Of a stretch of 18,060 bases of DNA, positions 7,776 through 13,796 are shown piece by piece. Location of the stretch: NCBI GenBank assembly GCA_028688175.1, contig JAQTYS010000022.1:1-18060 (forward strand), written 5' to 3'. Every line of letters starts with the position of its first letter. The first letter of the stretch is position 1. A model generated the notes under the pieces. The model searched no databases. It worked only from the letters and a program-made list of their open reading frames with translations, and had not been told where the DNA came from. The translations under genes were made by a program, and so were the position numbers. The DNA is from Methanothrix sp. GTDB taxonomy: Archaea; Halobacteriota; Methanosarcinia; Methanotrichales; Methanotrichaceae.

Positions 7776-9914
7776 CTAATGAACGGGCGGTGGCACTTCA
7801 GTCTGGTTTTCTGTTGGATGTTTGAATACCGCTTCATTGAGATCCGTTAAAACGGACTCCAGGCGGTCTTCACTGCCAAATATACGGGTTGCCTGCATCA
7901 CCCCACCCATGAGGGTAAAGGGCGGAAAGGCAAAATGGGCAAGGCTGAATTCTTCCAGTGTGTCGGCATTAGCCCGAAGCTGATTGCCGATCACGCGCAG
8001 CCAGCTTTCCTCGGATGGCGTTAGCCCTTTTTGGTCGAGAAGCCAGGCCTCAAAACTGGTGCCAATTTCAGTCGCTTTTTGCTCTGATGCTTCGGGAAAG
8101 ACCATATTACCGGCTTCATCGAGAGTTATCCATTCCCGCGTTGTCGGGTCGATATGGTCGTTAATGTCAAGGGCGAGCAACCGGCGAGATTCATAAGTCT
8201 TTTTCTTGGGTTTTGTCGTGATAACGCCACCTGCGCCAAAGTCTTCATCTTCTCCGTGGTAATCGCAGACACCTACGAAATCAAACATGGTGAAAATGGG
8301 CTTCGTTGGGAACTTGCGCGTGCCGCGTCCGCGCATTTGCTGGTAGAGAATGGCCGATTTTGTGAAACGGGCAAAGATCAGGTTAACAACTTCGGGACAA
8401 TCAAAACCGGTGTCGAGCATGTTGACCGAGACCAATATCTTTGGCCATGCCTCTTTTTTGAAACGCCTGATTTTACTCATGCCATCCACGGTATCGTCTT
8501 TACCCATGCCCGATACAACGTAATCGGCATAACGAACTTCGGGAGACGGCTTTTGATCCATGAAAACGTCGTCGAACATTTGAGCCAAGGTTTCGGCATG
8601 GCGTTTTGTTACCGCGAATACGATACTTTTGCCAATAAGCGGCTTTCGCAGAATACCTTTTGCGTCCAGGTAGCCTTTGTCATACACGTCACGGAATTCC
8701 CGCACGATTGCCCGATTGCGTTCAGGTATGGTGAAACGACGTTCAAGAGCTGAAGGATCAATCATGATGCTGTCTTTTTCCGCAAACAGCTTTTCCAGTT
8801 CGGCCTTAGTTCCGGCATCCATGTTCGACCAGTCCAGCTCGTTGCGCTTGACCGTGAAGCCATCTTCGGCGGCTGTCTTCACAGTTTTTGCCTTGTAGAT
8901 TTGATAAGGGACAAGCCAGCCGTCGCGGATGGCGTCTTTCAGCTTGTAGACGAAGGTCGGGTTTTTTACTTCAAAAAAGCGCAGCGTATCCCGCACAAAA
9001 AGATTGTCTTCCTCGTCACCCAGGTCTTCCCCGGCGACGCAGGGCGTTGCCGTAAGGCCGATTTGGATGCCGTCGAAGTGTTTCAAGACACCACTCCATT
9101 TCCCGTAAATGCTTCGGTGACACTCGTCGCTGATGATCAGATCGAAATAGCCGGAGGAATAGTCCCCGTAGATATTAATCATGCTTTGCAGCGTGGTGAT
9201 GGTAATTTGCTTTTCGTCCTGGAAGCGCCGGCCAGCCCTGAGAACGTAACAGGGATAATCCGGCAGATGCTCGGCGAAGGCGTCTTCCGTTTGCTTGGCA
9301 AGCGGGATGCGATCCACAAGGAAGAGCACACGGGTAATGGCATTGGCTTGAAACATGCGCTTGATGAAGGCCGCCGCCGTTCGAGTTTTGCCGGTACCGG
9401 TCGCCATCTCCACCAGAAGTTTGCGTCGCCCCTGTTCGATCTCGCGGCATAGGGTGTTGGTGCAATCCTTTTGAAAATCGCGTTCACCGCCCCCGGCAAT
9501 GCGCTCATCAATGGGTACGCTGAAAGGGTCTTGTCTTACCTGTCGTGTAGCAAAACGCCTTTCAAGATCAGGTTGTTTAAAGAAGGTTTTCACAGGCCGG
9601 GGAAAGGCCTCACGTTCCCATTCCCAAAAGAGAATTTCTCTGCCGTTGGCAAGGAAGATATAGGGGACGTTGAGCTGGCTGGCGTAGCCTTTGGCCTGGT
9701 CTGCCGCTTCGTTCAGGCCTGCTGTTGAGAAGCGCTTGGCTTCGATGACGGCCATTGACCGCCCATGCCGGTCACAGAGCACATAATCAGCCCTTGTACC
9801 GTCACCCAGTGTATATTCATACCGGATGCTGTTCGGGTCTTGTATATTCCAGCCTTGATCGGTGAGCTGAGTGTCAATCACAACGCGCGAAAAGGCTTCA
9901 GAATTATTCAACAT
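7776..9914 (-). CDS. hsdR: Type I restriction endonuclease subunit HsdR (EcoEI-like)
   Basis: HsdR is the ATP-dependent translocase and nuclease subunit that cleaves unmodified DNA far from the HsdS site. This 712-residue protein has an N-terminal PD-(D/E)xK nuclease with D43 and E58-x-K60 (VIEAKR). The SF2 helicase core follows, with ATGTGKT at 171-177, DECH at 263-266, TATP at 288-291, DTGFD at 501-505 and QMRGRGTR at 526-533. The remaining C-terminal ~130 residues resemble the EcoEI-type HsdR C-terminal domain. It is shorter than EcoKI-type HsdR (roughly 1,000-1,200 residues) but complete for the compact EcoEI-like class. The only upstream RBS-like sequence, GAAGGG, is about 14 bases from the ATG. 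It is the first gene of the operon; no convincing promoter could be picked out. Confidence 0.95.
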   Translation of the reverse strand: MLNNSEAFSRVVIDTQLTDQGWNIQDPNSIRYEYTLGDGTRADYVLCDRHGRSMAVIEAKRFSTAGLNEAADQAKGYASQLNVPYIFLANGREILFWEWEREAFPRPVKTFFKQPDLERRFATRQVRQDPFSVPIDERIAGGGERDFQKDCTNTLCREIEQGRRKLLVEMATGTGKTRTAAAFIKRMFQANAITRVLFLVDRIPLAKQTEDAFAEHLPDYPCYVLRAGRRFQDEKQITITTLQSMINIYGDYSSGYFDLIISDECHRSIYGKWSGVLKHFDGIQIGLTATPCVAGEDLGDEEDNLFVRDTLRFFEVKNPTFVYKLKDAIRDGWLVPYQIYKAKTVKTAAEDGFTVKRNELDWSNMDAGTKAELEKLFAEKDSIMIDPSALERRFTIPERNRAIVREFRDVYDKGYLDAKGILRKPLIGKSIVFAVTKRHAETLAQMFDDVFMDQKPSPEVRYADYVVSGMGKDDTVDGMSKIRRFKKEAWPKILVSVNMLDTGFDCPEVVNLIFARFTKSAILYQQMRGRGTRKFPTKPIFTMFDFVGVCDYHGEDEDFGAGGVITTKPKKKTYESRRLLALDINDHIDPTTREWITLDEAGNMVFPEASEQKATEIGTSFEAWLLDQKGLTPSEESWLRVIGNQLRANADTLEEFSLAHFAFPPFTLMGGVMQATRIFGSEDRLESVLTDLNEAVFKHPTENQTEVPPPVH

Positions 9915-9963
9915 GCGCTATCAGTGTACCCTTCAGTTCGTGTGGGGAAGCTAATTTCTTAGG

Positions 9964-10140
9964 CTACAGCCCTTCAGGCCGTTTGCTGCCACGATTTCCT
10001 TTACAGAAACCTTTTCTGCTTGCTAAACAAGATACATCAAAATCGCGCATCGTCTTTATGTCTATCAGACCAAGGCGATGCAGGCCTGTTGCCGTTTCGT
10101 GTGCCGCCTTTAAAGCTTCGCTCTTATATCGTTTTGTCAC
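9964..10140 (-). pseudogene. Truncated HigA/NadS-type antitoxin remnant
   Basis: A GTG at 10140 opens a 58-codon minus-strand frame. Its first ~39 residues, starting VTKRYKSEALKAAHETATGL and continuing through HRLGL, IDIKT, MRDFD and VSCL, match the well-conserved N terminus of XRE-family HigA-type antitoxins. In intact family members this is followed by the helix-turn-helix. Here the similarity stops after CL, replaced by 18 unrelated residues and a TAG at 9964. No intact toxin is visible upstream of it. It is probably the leftover of a third toxin-antitoxin locus, cut by deletion during assembly of this region. It occupies most of the 320-bp gap between hsdR and the higA-like gene; the rest shows nothing recognisable. 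Confidence 0.7.
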
Positions 10141-10234
10141 GGTCTTACACCACTTTCAAAGTAACTTCATCCAATCCGTTAAAACATAAATCTACGCCGG
10201 TAGTTGTCCGAGAATGAGAGTCGGAGAAGATGCA

Positions 10235-10519
10235 CTACCTCAACTCAAGACAGAGTTCGCGTCCAATAAGCGCCGCAGCACGCTGGAGCGTCTCAATTGT
10301 CACATTTCCTTTTGCCTTGAGAATTCGGTCGACCTGCGCTCTGCTGGTGTGCATTTGTTCGGCCATTTGCGTTTTGGTCATTCCTCGCTTTTTCATTTCT
10401 TCGGCGATTTGCCAAGAAATTACACGTGTTACGGCTTCCACTTTTGCGGCTTCGTAAATGCCCTCTTCGTGCAAAAAGTCGTCGAGCGTTGATCCCCAAT
10501 GTCGGTTTTTTCCGCTCAT
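10235..10519 (-). CDS. XRE-family antitoxin of a HigBA-like module
   Basis: This 94-residue helix-turn-helix protein is expected to bind and neutralise the neighbouring toxin and repress the shared promoter. A helical N-terminal segment leads to the HTH, with helices around IAEEMKKRGM, TKTQMAEQM and TSRAQVDRIL (about residues 38-68). The end is TIETLQRAAALIGRELCLELR-like, typical of the family. Its ATG overlaps the toxin stop codon (ATGA, 10516-10519), so the order is toxin then antitoxin, as in higBA. The likely operator is the palindrome at 10892-10907. No damage is seen. The gene symbol is left empty because several related families share this arrangement. Confidence 0.88.
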   Translation of the reverse strand: MSGKNRHWGSTLDDFLHEEGIYEAAKVEAVTRVISWQIAEEMKKRGMTKTQMAEQMHTSRAQVDRILKAKGNVTIETLQRAAALIGRELCLELR

Positions 10520-10869
10520 GATATCATCTCCTTCATTCTTTTCCGCGCCAGTTCAATTTCATCGGGCGGTGTTTTCATTGTTTTTTTGATAAAACCATTC
10601 ACAATGCCGATCCGCCCTTCATGCACGAAAAATAATATTCGCGCGATGCGGCGGCTCGGCAAACTGCTGCGCACTTCCCATATTCCATCACCAAGAGAAC
10701 GGCACAGCGGCATACCTACAGGCCAACCTACTTGTACGGTGGCAAGGTCAAATCCAATCTCGCGCCTGTCATCGTCCGGCAAGCCCCGCAACCAATCCCT
10801 CACCGGCTCAACGCCGGTCGCAGTTTGGTAAAAGACAATAGGTATTTCACTCAGATGCTTGCTGACCAT
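10516..10869 (-). CDS. RelE/HigB-like toxin (phage Gp49-like family)
   Basis: This 117-residue basic protein has the layout of phage-derived Gp49-like/HigB toxins, presumed translation-dependent mRNA interferases. Visible marks are the PVRDWLRGLP helix near the N terminus, GDGIWEVRSSLPSRRIARILFF in the core, and VNGFIKKTMKTP followed by a helical RMKEM tail. The start is placed at ATG 10869 because AAGGA lies six bases upstream; a TTG two codons earlier is possible but overlaps the RBS spacing. It overlaps the antitoxin by 4 bp. The promoter and palindromic operator lie 20-48 bp upstream, consistent with autoregulation by the pair. It probably serves plasmid maintenance. Confidence 0.88.
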   Translation of the reverse strand: MVSKHLSEIPIVFYQTATGVEPVRDWLRGLPDDDRREIGFDLATVQVGWPVGMPLCRSLGDGIWEVRSSLPSRRIARILFFVHEGRIGIVNGFIKKTMKTPPDEIELARKRMKEMIS

Positions 10870-10888
10870 GAACAATCCTTATTAAGGG

Positions 10889-10917
10889 TATGTATCATAT
10901 ATGGTACGTTTATGCAA
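10889..10917 (-). promoter_or_regulatory. Promoter and operator palindrome of the higBA-like pair
   Basis: On the minus strand, TTGCAT (10917-10912) and TACATA (10894-10889) are 17 bp apart and suit -35 and -10 boxes, although the -10 is weak. Between and partly over them lies the near-perfect palindrome GTATCATATATGGTAC (10892-10907, 7 of 8 paired positions per arm). This is the expected place for an antitoxin-binding operator. Confidence 0.5.
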
Positions 10918-10956
10918 GAATATTTCTTCTCTTCATAATGGCATATGCCTTAATCG

Positions 10957-11225
10957 GAAAACTGCACGGCATCAAGAGTATGCCCTTCGCTCCAGTGTGG
11001 CGGTTCAGGCCCGCGCTCGCAACGCTACGTGCATACACTTGATGCCGCTTTCCAAGCGGTGTTCAGTATTCGGCATCTTCAATGCCAAACACTTCCTTCT
11101 TTTTCCTATAGCCAAAAAAAACTTTAAAGGGGCGCTGCTCCTCGCACAATCAAGGGTGAAGGCTAAAGCCCGAGAAGAGGGGTTTCCCCGGCCTTCCGCG
11201 CCTTCGGCTTGTGCAGGCCGGGTGA
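10957..11225. repeat. Long direct repeat, copy A (hairpin-rich)
   Basis: This ~269-bp stretch recurs at 12017-12284 in the same orientation with about a dozen differences (roughly 95% identity by eye, one 1-base indel in an A run). It contains 16-bp inverted arms at 10968-10983 and 11031-11046 (15 of 16 matching), small hairpins such as CCGCTT/AAGCGG and GGCAT/ATGCC, and the recurring motif TTTCCTATAGCC at 11102. No credible gene lies in it. It fills most of the gap between the higB-like gene and yafQ. Confidence 0.9.
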
Positions 11226-11287
11226 ACCGAGCCTTCATAGGTGAGCAGGTTGGGAATGATTGCCGAGACGCCTTTGCCGGAACGGGT

Positions 11288-11317
11288 AAGGGGCGCTGCC
11301 CCTCATGTAGTCAAAGG
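11288..11317. repeat. Short third fragment of the repeat, with a GC hairpin
   Basis: About 30 bp starting AAGGGGCGCTGCCCCTC resembles the segment at 11126-11155 of copy A and its counterpart in copy B. It contains a 6-bp stem AGGGGC/GCCCCT around GCT (11289-11303). Lying just downstream of yafQ on the minus strand, it could slow or terminate transcription, but no T-run follows. Confidence 0.45.
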
Positions 11318-11334
11318 TAGTTCATCAGAAAATG

Positions 11335-11616
11335 TCAAAAACCAAGCTGGCTATGTGAACCGAGGCGCACTAGATCAAGATGTTCATCGTCAGGCTTGCG
11401 ATAAATCAGTATTAGATCAGGTTTGATATGGCAGTCACGATGATCCGACCATTCACCAATAAGCGGATGGTCAACATTGCTTTGGGGCAAAGGCAAGTCG
11501 GCGGCGAGTAAGTTCACGACTTCCATCAAGGCGGCATCAATGATTTTGCTGTGCCGCCCTGATTTTTCCCTCTTATAGTCACGCTTAAAGCGGGCCGTGT
11601 ACCTAATCTCCCGCAT
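11335..11616 (-). CDS. yafQ: YafQ-family mRNA interferase toxin
   Basis: This 93-residue RelE-superfamily ribosome-dependent endoribonuclease is about the size of E. coli YafQ. Residues H50, H63, D67 and H88 line up with the catalytic H50, H63, D67 and H87 of E. coli YafQ, and the C-terminal GSHSQLGF matches the family's GSHS-x-LF ending. The start at ATG 11616 (MREIRYTARF) gives the family N terminus; a longer open frame upstream lies inside dinJ. It overlaps the end of dinJ by 14 bp, so the two are coupled. The RBS is weak (GAGAA), which would help keep toxin output below antitoxin. It appears intact. Confidence 0.92.
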   Translation of the reverse strand: MREIRYTARFKRDYKREKSGRHSKIIDAALMEVVNLLAADLPLPQSNVDHPLIGEWSDHRDCHIKPDLILIYRKPDDEHLDLVRLGSHSQLGF

Positions 11617-11866
11617 TGAGTTTCTCAAGCAGGCGGTCAGGGGTTCCTGCCGTAGTAAGCTCACCGCGACGAGCGGCCTTCATGGCCTCAATGGTTTCAT
11701 CATTGGGAATAAGAGGCTCAAAAGGTAAAGCCTTCTCCTTTGCAATGCGAATCATCATCATGCGGAAAGCATCCGAAACGGTAAGTCCAATAGAAGCAAG
11801 CACCGCTTCGGCTTGAGATTTAACGTGTTCATCAATCCGCGCACGGACAACCGAGTTTGTAGTCAT
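11603..11866 (-). CDS. dinJ: DinJ/RelB-family antitoxin
   Basis: This 87-residue ribbon-helix-helix antitoxin has N-terminal MTTNSVVRARIDEHVK as the DNA-binding strand and first helix, followed by VLASIGLTVSDAFRMMMIRIA, the highly conserved DinJ/RelB core. The C-terminal part (about 55-87) would wrap the YafQ toxin. The start at 11866 follows a strong AAGGAGG eight bases away; an upstream in-frame ATG at 11902 sits inside the operator and would be before or at the transcription start. Gene order antitoxin then toxin and the 14-bp overlap are standard. Repression by the DinJ-YafQ complex through the 35-bp inverted repeat is expected. Confidence 0.93.
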   Translation of the reverse strand: MTTNSVVRARIDEHVKSQAEAVLASIGLTVSDAFRMMMIRIAKEKALPFEPLIPNDETIEAMKAARRGELTTAGTPDRLLEKLNAGD

Positions 11867-11874
11867 ATTTAATA

Positions 11875-11919
11875 CCTCCTTGTGAGCTACAATGTAGCAC
11901 ACAAGGAGGATAAAGTCAA
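11875..11919 (-). promoter_or_regulatory. dinJ-yafQ promoter with 35-bp inverted-repeat operator
   Basis: On the minus strand, TTGACT (11919-11914) and TACATT (11896-11891) are exactly 17 bp apart and make a good sigma70-type promoter. A 16-bp inverted repeat with one mismatch and a 3-bp centre spans 11875-11909 (inner part GTGAGCTACAATGTAGCACAC, written here from 11882 in two halves of nine around AAT). It covers the spacer, the -10, the start site and the Shine-Dalgarno sequence of dinJ. Repressor binding there would block the promoter directly. Confidence 0.75.
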
Positions 11920-12016
11920 GTGCTTATTAAATAGTTGTTTATTCTCAATCGGTTGTCTAGTGATCATCAAAACCATTTTCCCCCCAATGCCTCCCCCTAT
12001 ATCGCAGCTTAGCGGC

Positions 12017-12284
12017 AAAAACTGCACGGCACCAAGAGTATGCCCTTCGCTCCAGCGTGGCGGTTCAGGCCCGCGCTCGCAACGCTACGAGCATACACTT
12101 GATGCCGCTTTCCAAGCGGTGTTCAGTATTCGGCATCTTCAATGCCAAACACTTCCTTCTTTTTCCTATTGCCAAAAAAACTTTAAAGGGGCGCTGCTCC
12201 TCACGCAATCAAGGGTGAAGGCTAAAGCCCGAGAAGCGGGGTTTTCCCGATCTTCCGCGCCTTCGGCTTGTGCCGGCCGAGTGA
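12017..12284. repeat. Long direct repeat, copy B (hairpin-rich)
   Basis: This is the second copy of the 10957-11225 repeat, in the same orientation and 1,060 bp downstream. It keeps the 16-bp arms at 12028-12043 and 12091-12106 (14 of 16 matching). It also keeps a GC-rich interior in which GCTC, GCGT and GCGG can pair with CCGC, ACGC and GAGC, and the motif TTTCCTATTGCC at 12162. The two copies bracket dinJ-yafQ, so recombination between them would delete that module. No credible gene lies within. Confidence 0.9.
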
Positions 12285-12305
12285 TCCCCCTCCCCTCTTC
12301 TCGCC

Positions 12306-12359
12306 CTTGACAGCGCTACCCCCGGTCTATCCGGCGAGCAACGGTTGCATATGCAACCG
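12306..12359 (+). promoter_or_regulatory. Promoter-like sequence and 18-bp perfect palindrome upstream of the DUF6876 gene
   Basis: CTTGACA at 12306-12312 is a strong -35; CTATCC at 12327-12332 is a possible, imperfect -10 (15 bp after CTTGAC). The perfect palindrome CGGTTGCATATGCAACCG at 12342-12359 would fall at or just after the transcription start, a typical repressor site. The cognate regulator is not identified. Confidence 0.45.
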
Positions 12360-12382
12360 CAAACTCAAGGGAGATCGAGACT

Positions 12383-12745
12383 ATGACAAAAACTATCGAC
12401 AAGGAAATCCTTCGGCATTTTCACGGAACAGAGAATTGGTATCGTCGCGGCATAGCCCGGAATGTTCTATATACAGACGGGGCAAAATACGTTCCAGAGA
12501 CAGCCGAGGCTTATTGGTTGCTGGACGAAATCGCCTTTTCTCAAATGGTCAAGCGTGTTGCCGCTGAAGAATTCCAGCTCTGGAAGTTAAAGGTCAACTT
12601 GAAGGAGCAAACAGCAAAGCTTGTTTGTGAGGACGGAAACGGTCACACCGTTTTCAGGAAGAGGATTCCTTACACGGATTTTCCGCTTGAGGAGATCAGC
12701 TTCTATTTCACGAATAACGTCATTCATTTGCCGAGTGAATATTGA
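12383..12745 (+). CDS. DUF6876 family protein
   Basis: This 120-residue protein is recognisable by its N-terminal block: FHGTENWYRRG at about 13-23, NVLYTDGAKYV near 27-37 and AYWLLDEIAFSQ near 43-54. A more variable second half is rich in charged beta-like segments, with QLWKLKV and the polar end NNVIHLPSEY. The family is widespread on alphaproteobacterial plasmids and mobile elements; no biochemical function is known to me. The start is supported by GGGAG about 10 bases upstream. It stands alone, with its own promoter-like region and palindrome upstream and a strong terminator 10 bp after the stop codon. No frameshift or truncation is seen. Confidence 0.8.
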   Translation: MTKTIDKEILRHFHGTENWYRRGIARNVLYTDGAKYVPETAEAYWLLDEIAFSQMVKRVAAEEFQLWKLKVNLKEQTAKLVCEDGNGHTVFRKRIPYTDFPLEEISFYFTNNVIHLPSEY

Positions 12746-12754
12746 CCAGGCTCC

Positions 12755-12788
12755 AGCGCCCAGACTTCGACTTGGGCGCTCTTTCTTT
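12755..12788 (+). terminator. Rho-independent terminator after the DUF6876 gene
   Basis: Perfect 8-bp arms AGCGCCCA (12755-12762) and TGGGCGCT (12773-12780) flank a 10-nt loop and are followed by CTTTCTTT. The stem is GC-rich and sits 10 bp after the stop codon. Confidence 0.85.
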
Positions 12789-12810
12789 AAATATTTTAAT
12801 TCCTTTTTAT

Positions 12811-12876
12811 AGAATCATGTGGTAATGAAATCATAAAATAATAAAATCATAATATCATGACATCATGACAATATGA
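12811..12876. repeat. Partition-site-like repeats upstream of parA
   Basis: AT-rich short repeats of the kind ATGAAATCATAA (exact at 12825-12836) and degenerate ATCATGAC/AATCATAA units at about 7-12-bp steps run up to the parA RBS. The same 12-mer recurs between parA and the next gene. This suits a centromere bound by the small partner protein, and would also make parA autoregulated. Confidence 0.6.
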
Positions 12877-12885
12877 GGCTAAGAC

Positions 12886-13500
12886 ATGAAAACCATCGCC
12901 ATCGTAAGTCAGAAAGGCGGAAGCGGTAAAACGACCGTCGCCGTTCACTTGGCCGTTTGTGCCGAACGATCCGGGAAAACCTCAGCAATCATTGACCTTG
13001 ATCCCCAGGCTTCGGCACTTGAATGGCGCAGCCGCCGCGAGGCTGAAACCCCGGAGGTTATCACAGCAACGCCGGAGCAGTTGCCTGTCCTTCTCAAAAG
13101 CGCCAAGGCGAACGGTGCGGACTTGGCTATTATCGACACAGCCCCCCATTCCGACCGGGCCGCCGTCGCAGCGGCCAACCTTGCCGACCTTATTTTAATA
13201 CCTTGCCGTCCCTCTGCCTTTGACGTGGCAGCTATCGGCACGACTTTTAATCTCCTGAAAGTAACCAAGGCTCTCAAAAAAACTGTTGTCCTGCTTAATG
13301 CAGCGCCGTCGAGGGGCCTTTTAACCGACACGGCGGCGGCGGGTCTGGCCGAGATTGTCCCTGTCGTGCCCGTCCGCCTGCATCAGCGAGCGGCCTATTC
13401 CCATGCCATTAATAGCGGCCACAGTGTCGAGGAATACGATCCTCAAGGCAAGGCCGCCGATGAAATACGCGCCCTTTACAAATGGATTATGAAATCATAA
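12886..13500 (+). CDS. parA: ParA-family partition ATPase
   Basis: ParA ATPases bind non-specific nucleoid DNA in the ATP form and move plasmid copies apart when stimulated by the centromere-bound partner. This 204-residue protein has the deviant Walker A KGGSGKTT at residues 10-17, IDLDPQ at 36-41 (Walker A') and AIIDTAP at 81-87 (Walker B). It lacks an N-terminal helix-turn-helix, so it is of the small type Ib class found with ribbon-helix-helix partners. GAGG about nine bases upstream is the RBS. It is flanked on both sides by ATGAAATCATAA repeats, the last of which overlaps its own stop codon. It appears intact, and is co-directional with the small gene 36 bp downstream. Confidence 0.93.
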   Translation: MKTIAIVSQKGGSGKTTVAVHLAVCAERSGKTSAIIDLDPQASALEWRSRREAETPEVITATPEQLPVLLKSAKANGADLAIIDTAPHSDRAAVAAANLADLILIPCRPSAFDVAAIGTTFNLLKVTKALKKTVVLLNAAPSRGLLTDTAAAGLAEIVPVVPVRLHQRAAYSHAINSGHSVEEYDPQGKAADEIRALYKWIMKS

Positions 13501-13524
13501 TACAATGAAATCATGAAATCATAA
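13489..13524. repeat. Partition-site-like repeats between parA and its partner
   Basis: ATGAAATCATAA occurs at 13489-13500 (overlapping the parA stop) and 13513-13524, with an ATGAAATC unit between them at 13505. These match the unit upstream of parA at 12825-12836. Confidence 0.6.
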
Positions 13525-13536
13525 GGATATAACATT

Positions 13537-13785
13537 ATGGCAAAACTCAAACCGGGTTCCCTTTTTAAAACCAAGGAAGAAAAGGAAGAACCGCTTGAAC
13601 CACGACCGGCAACGGATCAGAAAAAGCCCAAACGCGGCAAACATCTTATAAGTGGATTGTTCGAGGAGCCTGCTTATCGGCAGTTTACGACGCTTGCGGC
13701 AGAGTTAGGTTTGCAGCGGCAGGGCCTCTTACGGGAAGCCTTAAATGATATTTTTGTAAAGCATGGAAAGCCGCCCATAGCATAG
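13537..13785 (+). CDS. Small ribbon-helix-helix partition partner (ParB/ParG-like role)
   Basis: This 82-residue protein has a charged, probably flexible N-terminal half (residues 1-34, rich in K, E and P). Its C-terminal half reads HLISGLFEEPAYRQFTTLAA followed by ELGLQRQGLLREALNDIF, the pattern of a ribbon-helix-helix domain with a beta strand and two helices. Flexible-tail plus RHH architecture, the position directly after a type Ib ParA, and the repeats on both sides suggest it is the centromere-binding and regulatory protein. AAGGA nine bases before the ATG is the RBS. Assignment to a named family is not certain; a general RHH transcription regulator remains possible. It ends 11 bp from the convergent repA stop. 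Confidence 0.75.
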   Translation: MAKLKPGSLFKTKEEKEEPLEPRPATDQKKPKRGKHLISGLFEEPAYRQFTTLAAELGLQRQGLLREALNDIFVKHGKPPIA

Positions 13786-13796
13786 GGCAGGGGGCT

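Noticed and set aside
8154..8753. 199-codon open frame on the plus strand
   Set aside because: It lies entirely antisense to hsdR, has no recognisable domain and no RBS; it reflects the codon bias of the opposite strand.
10968..11046. Integron attC site
   Set aside because: The long imperfect inverted repeat recalls attC, but no GTTRRRY or RYYYAAC core sites occur at its ends and no integron integrase is present.
10901..11320. Plus-strand open frame of 139 codons across repeat copy A
   Set aside because: It is composed of hairpin-rich repeat sequence and has no RBS; the equivalent frame in copy B differs in its start and end, so it is not a conserved gene.
13786..13796. Bidirectional terminator between the partition and repA genes
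   Set aside because: Only 11 bp separate the convergent stops and no stem-loop with a T-run was found around them.
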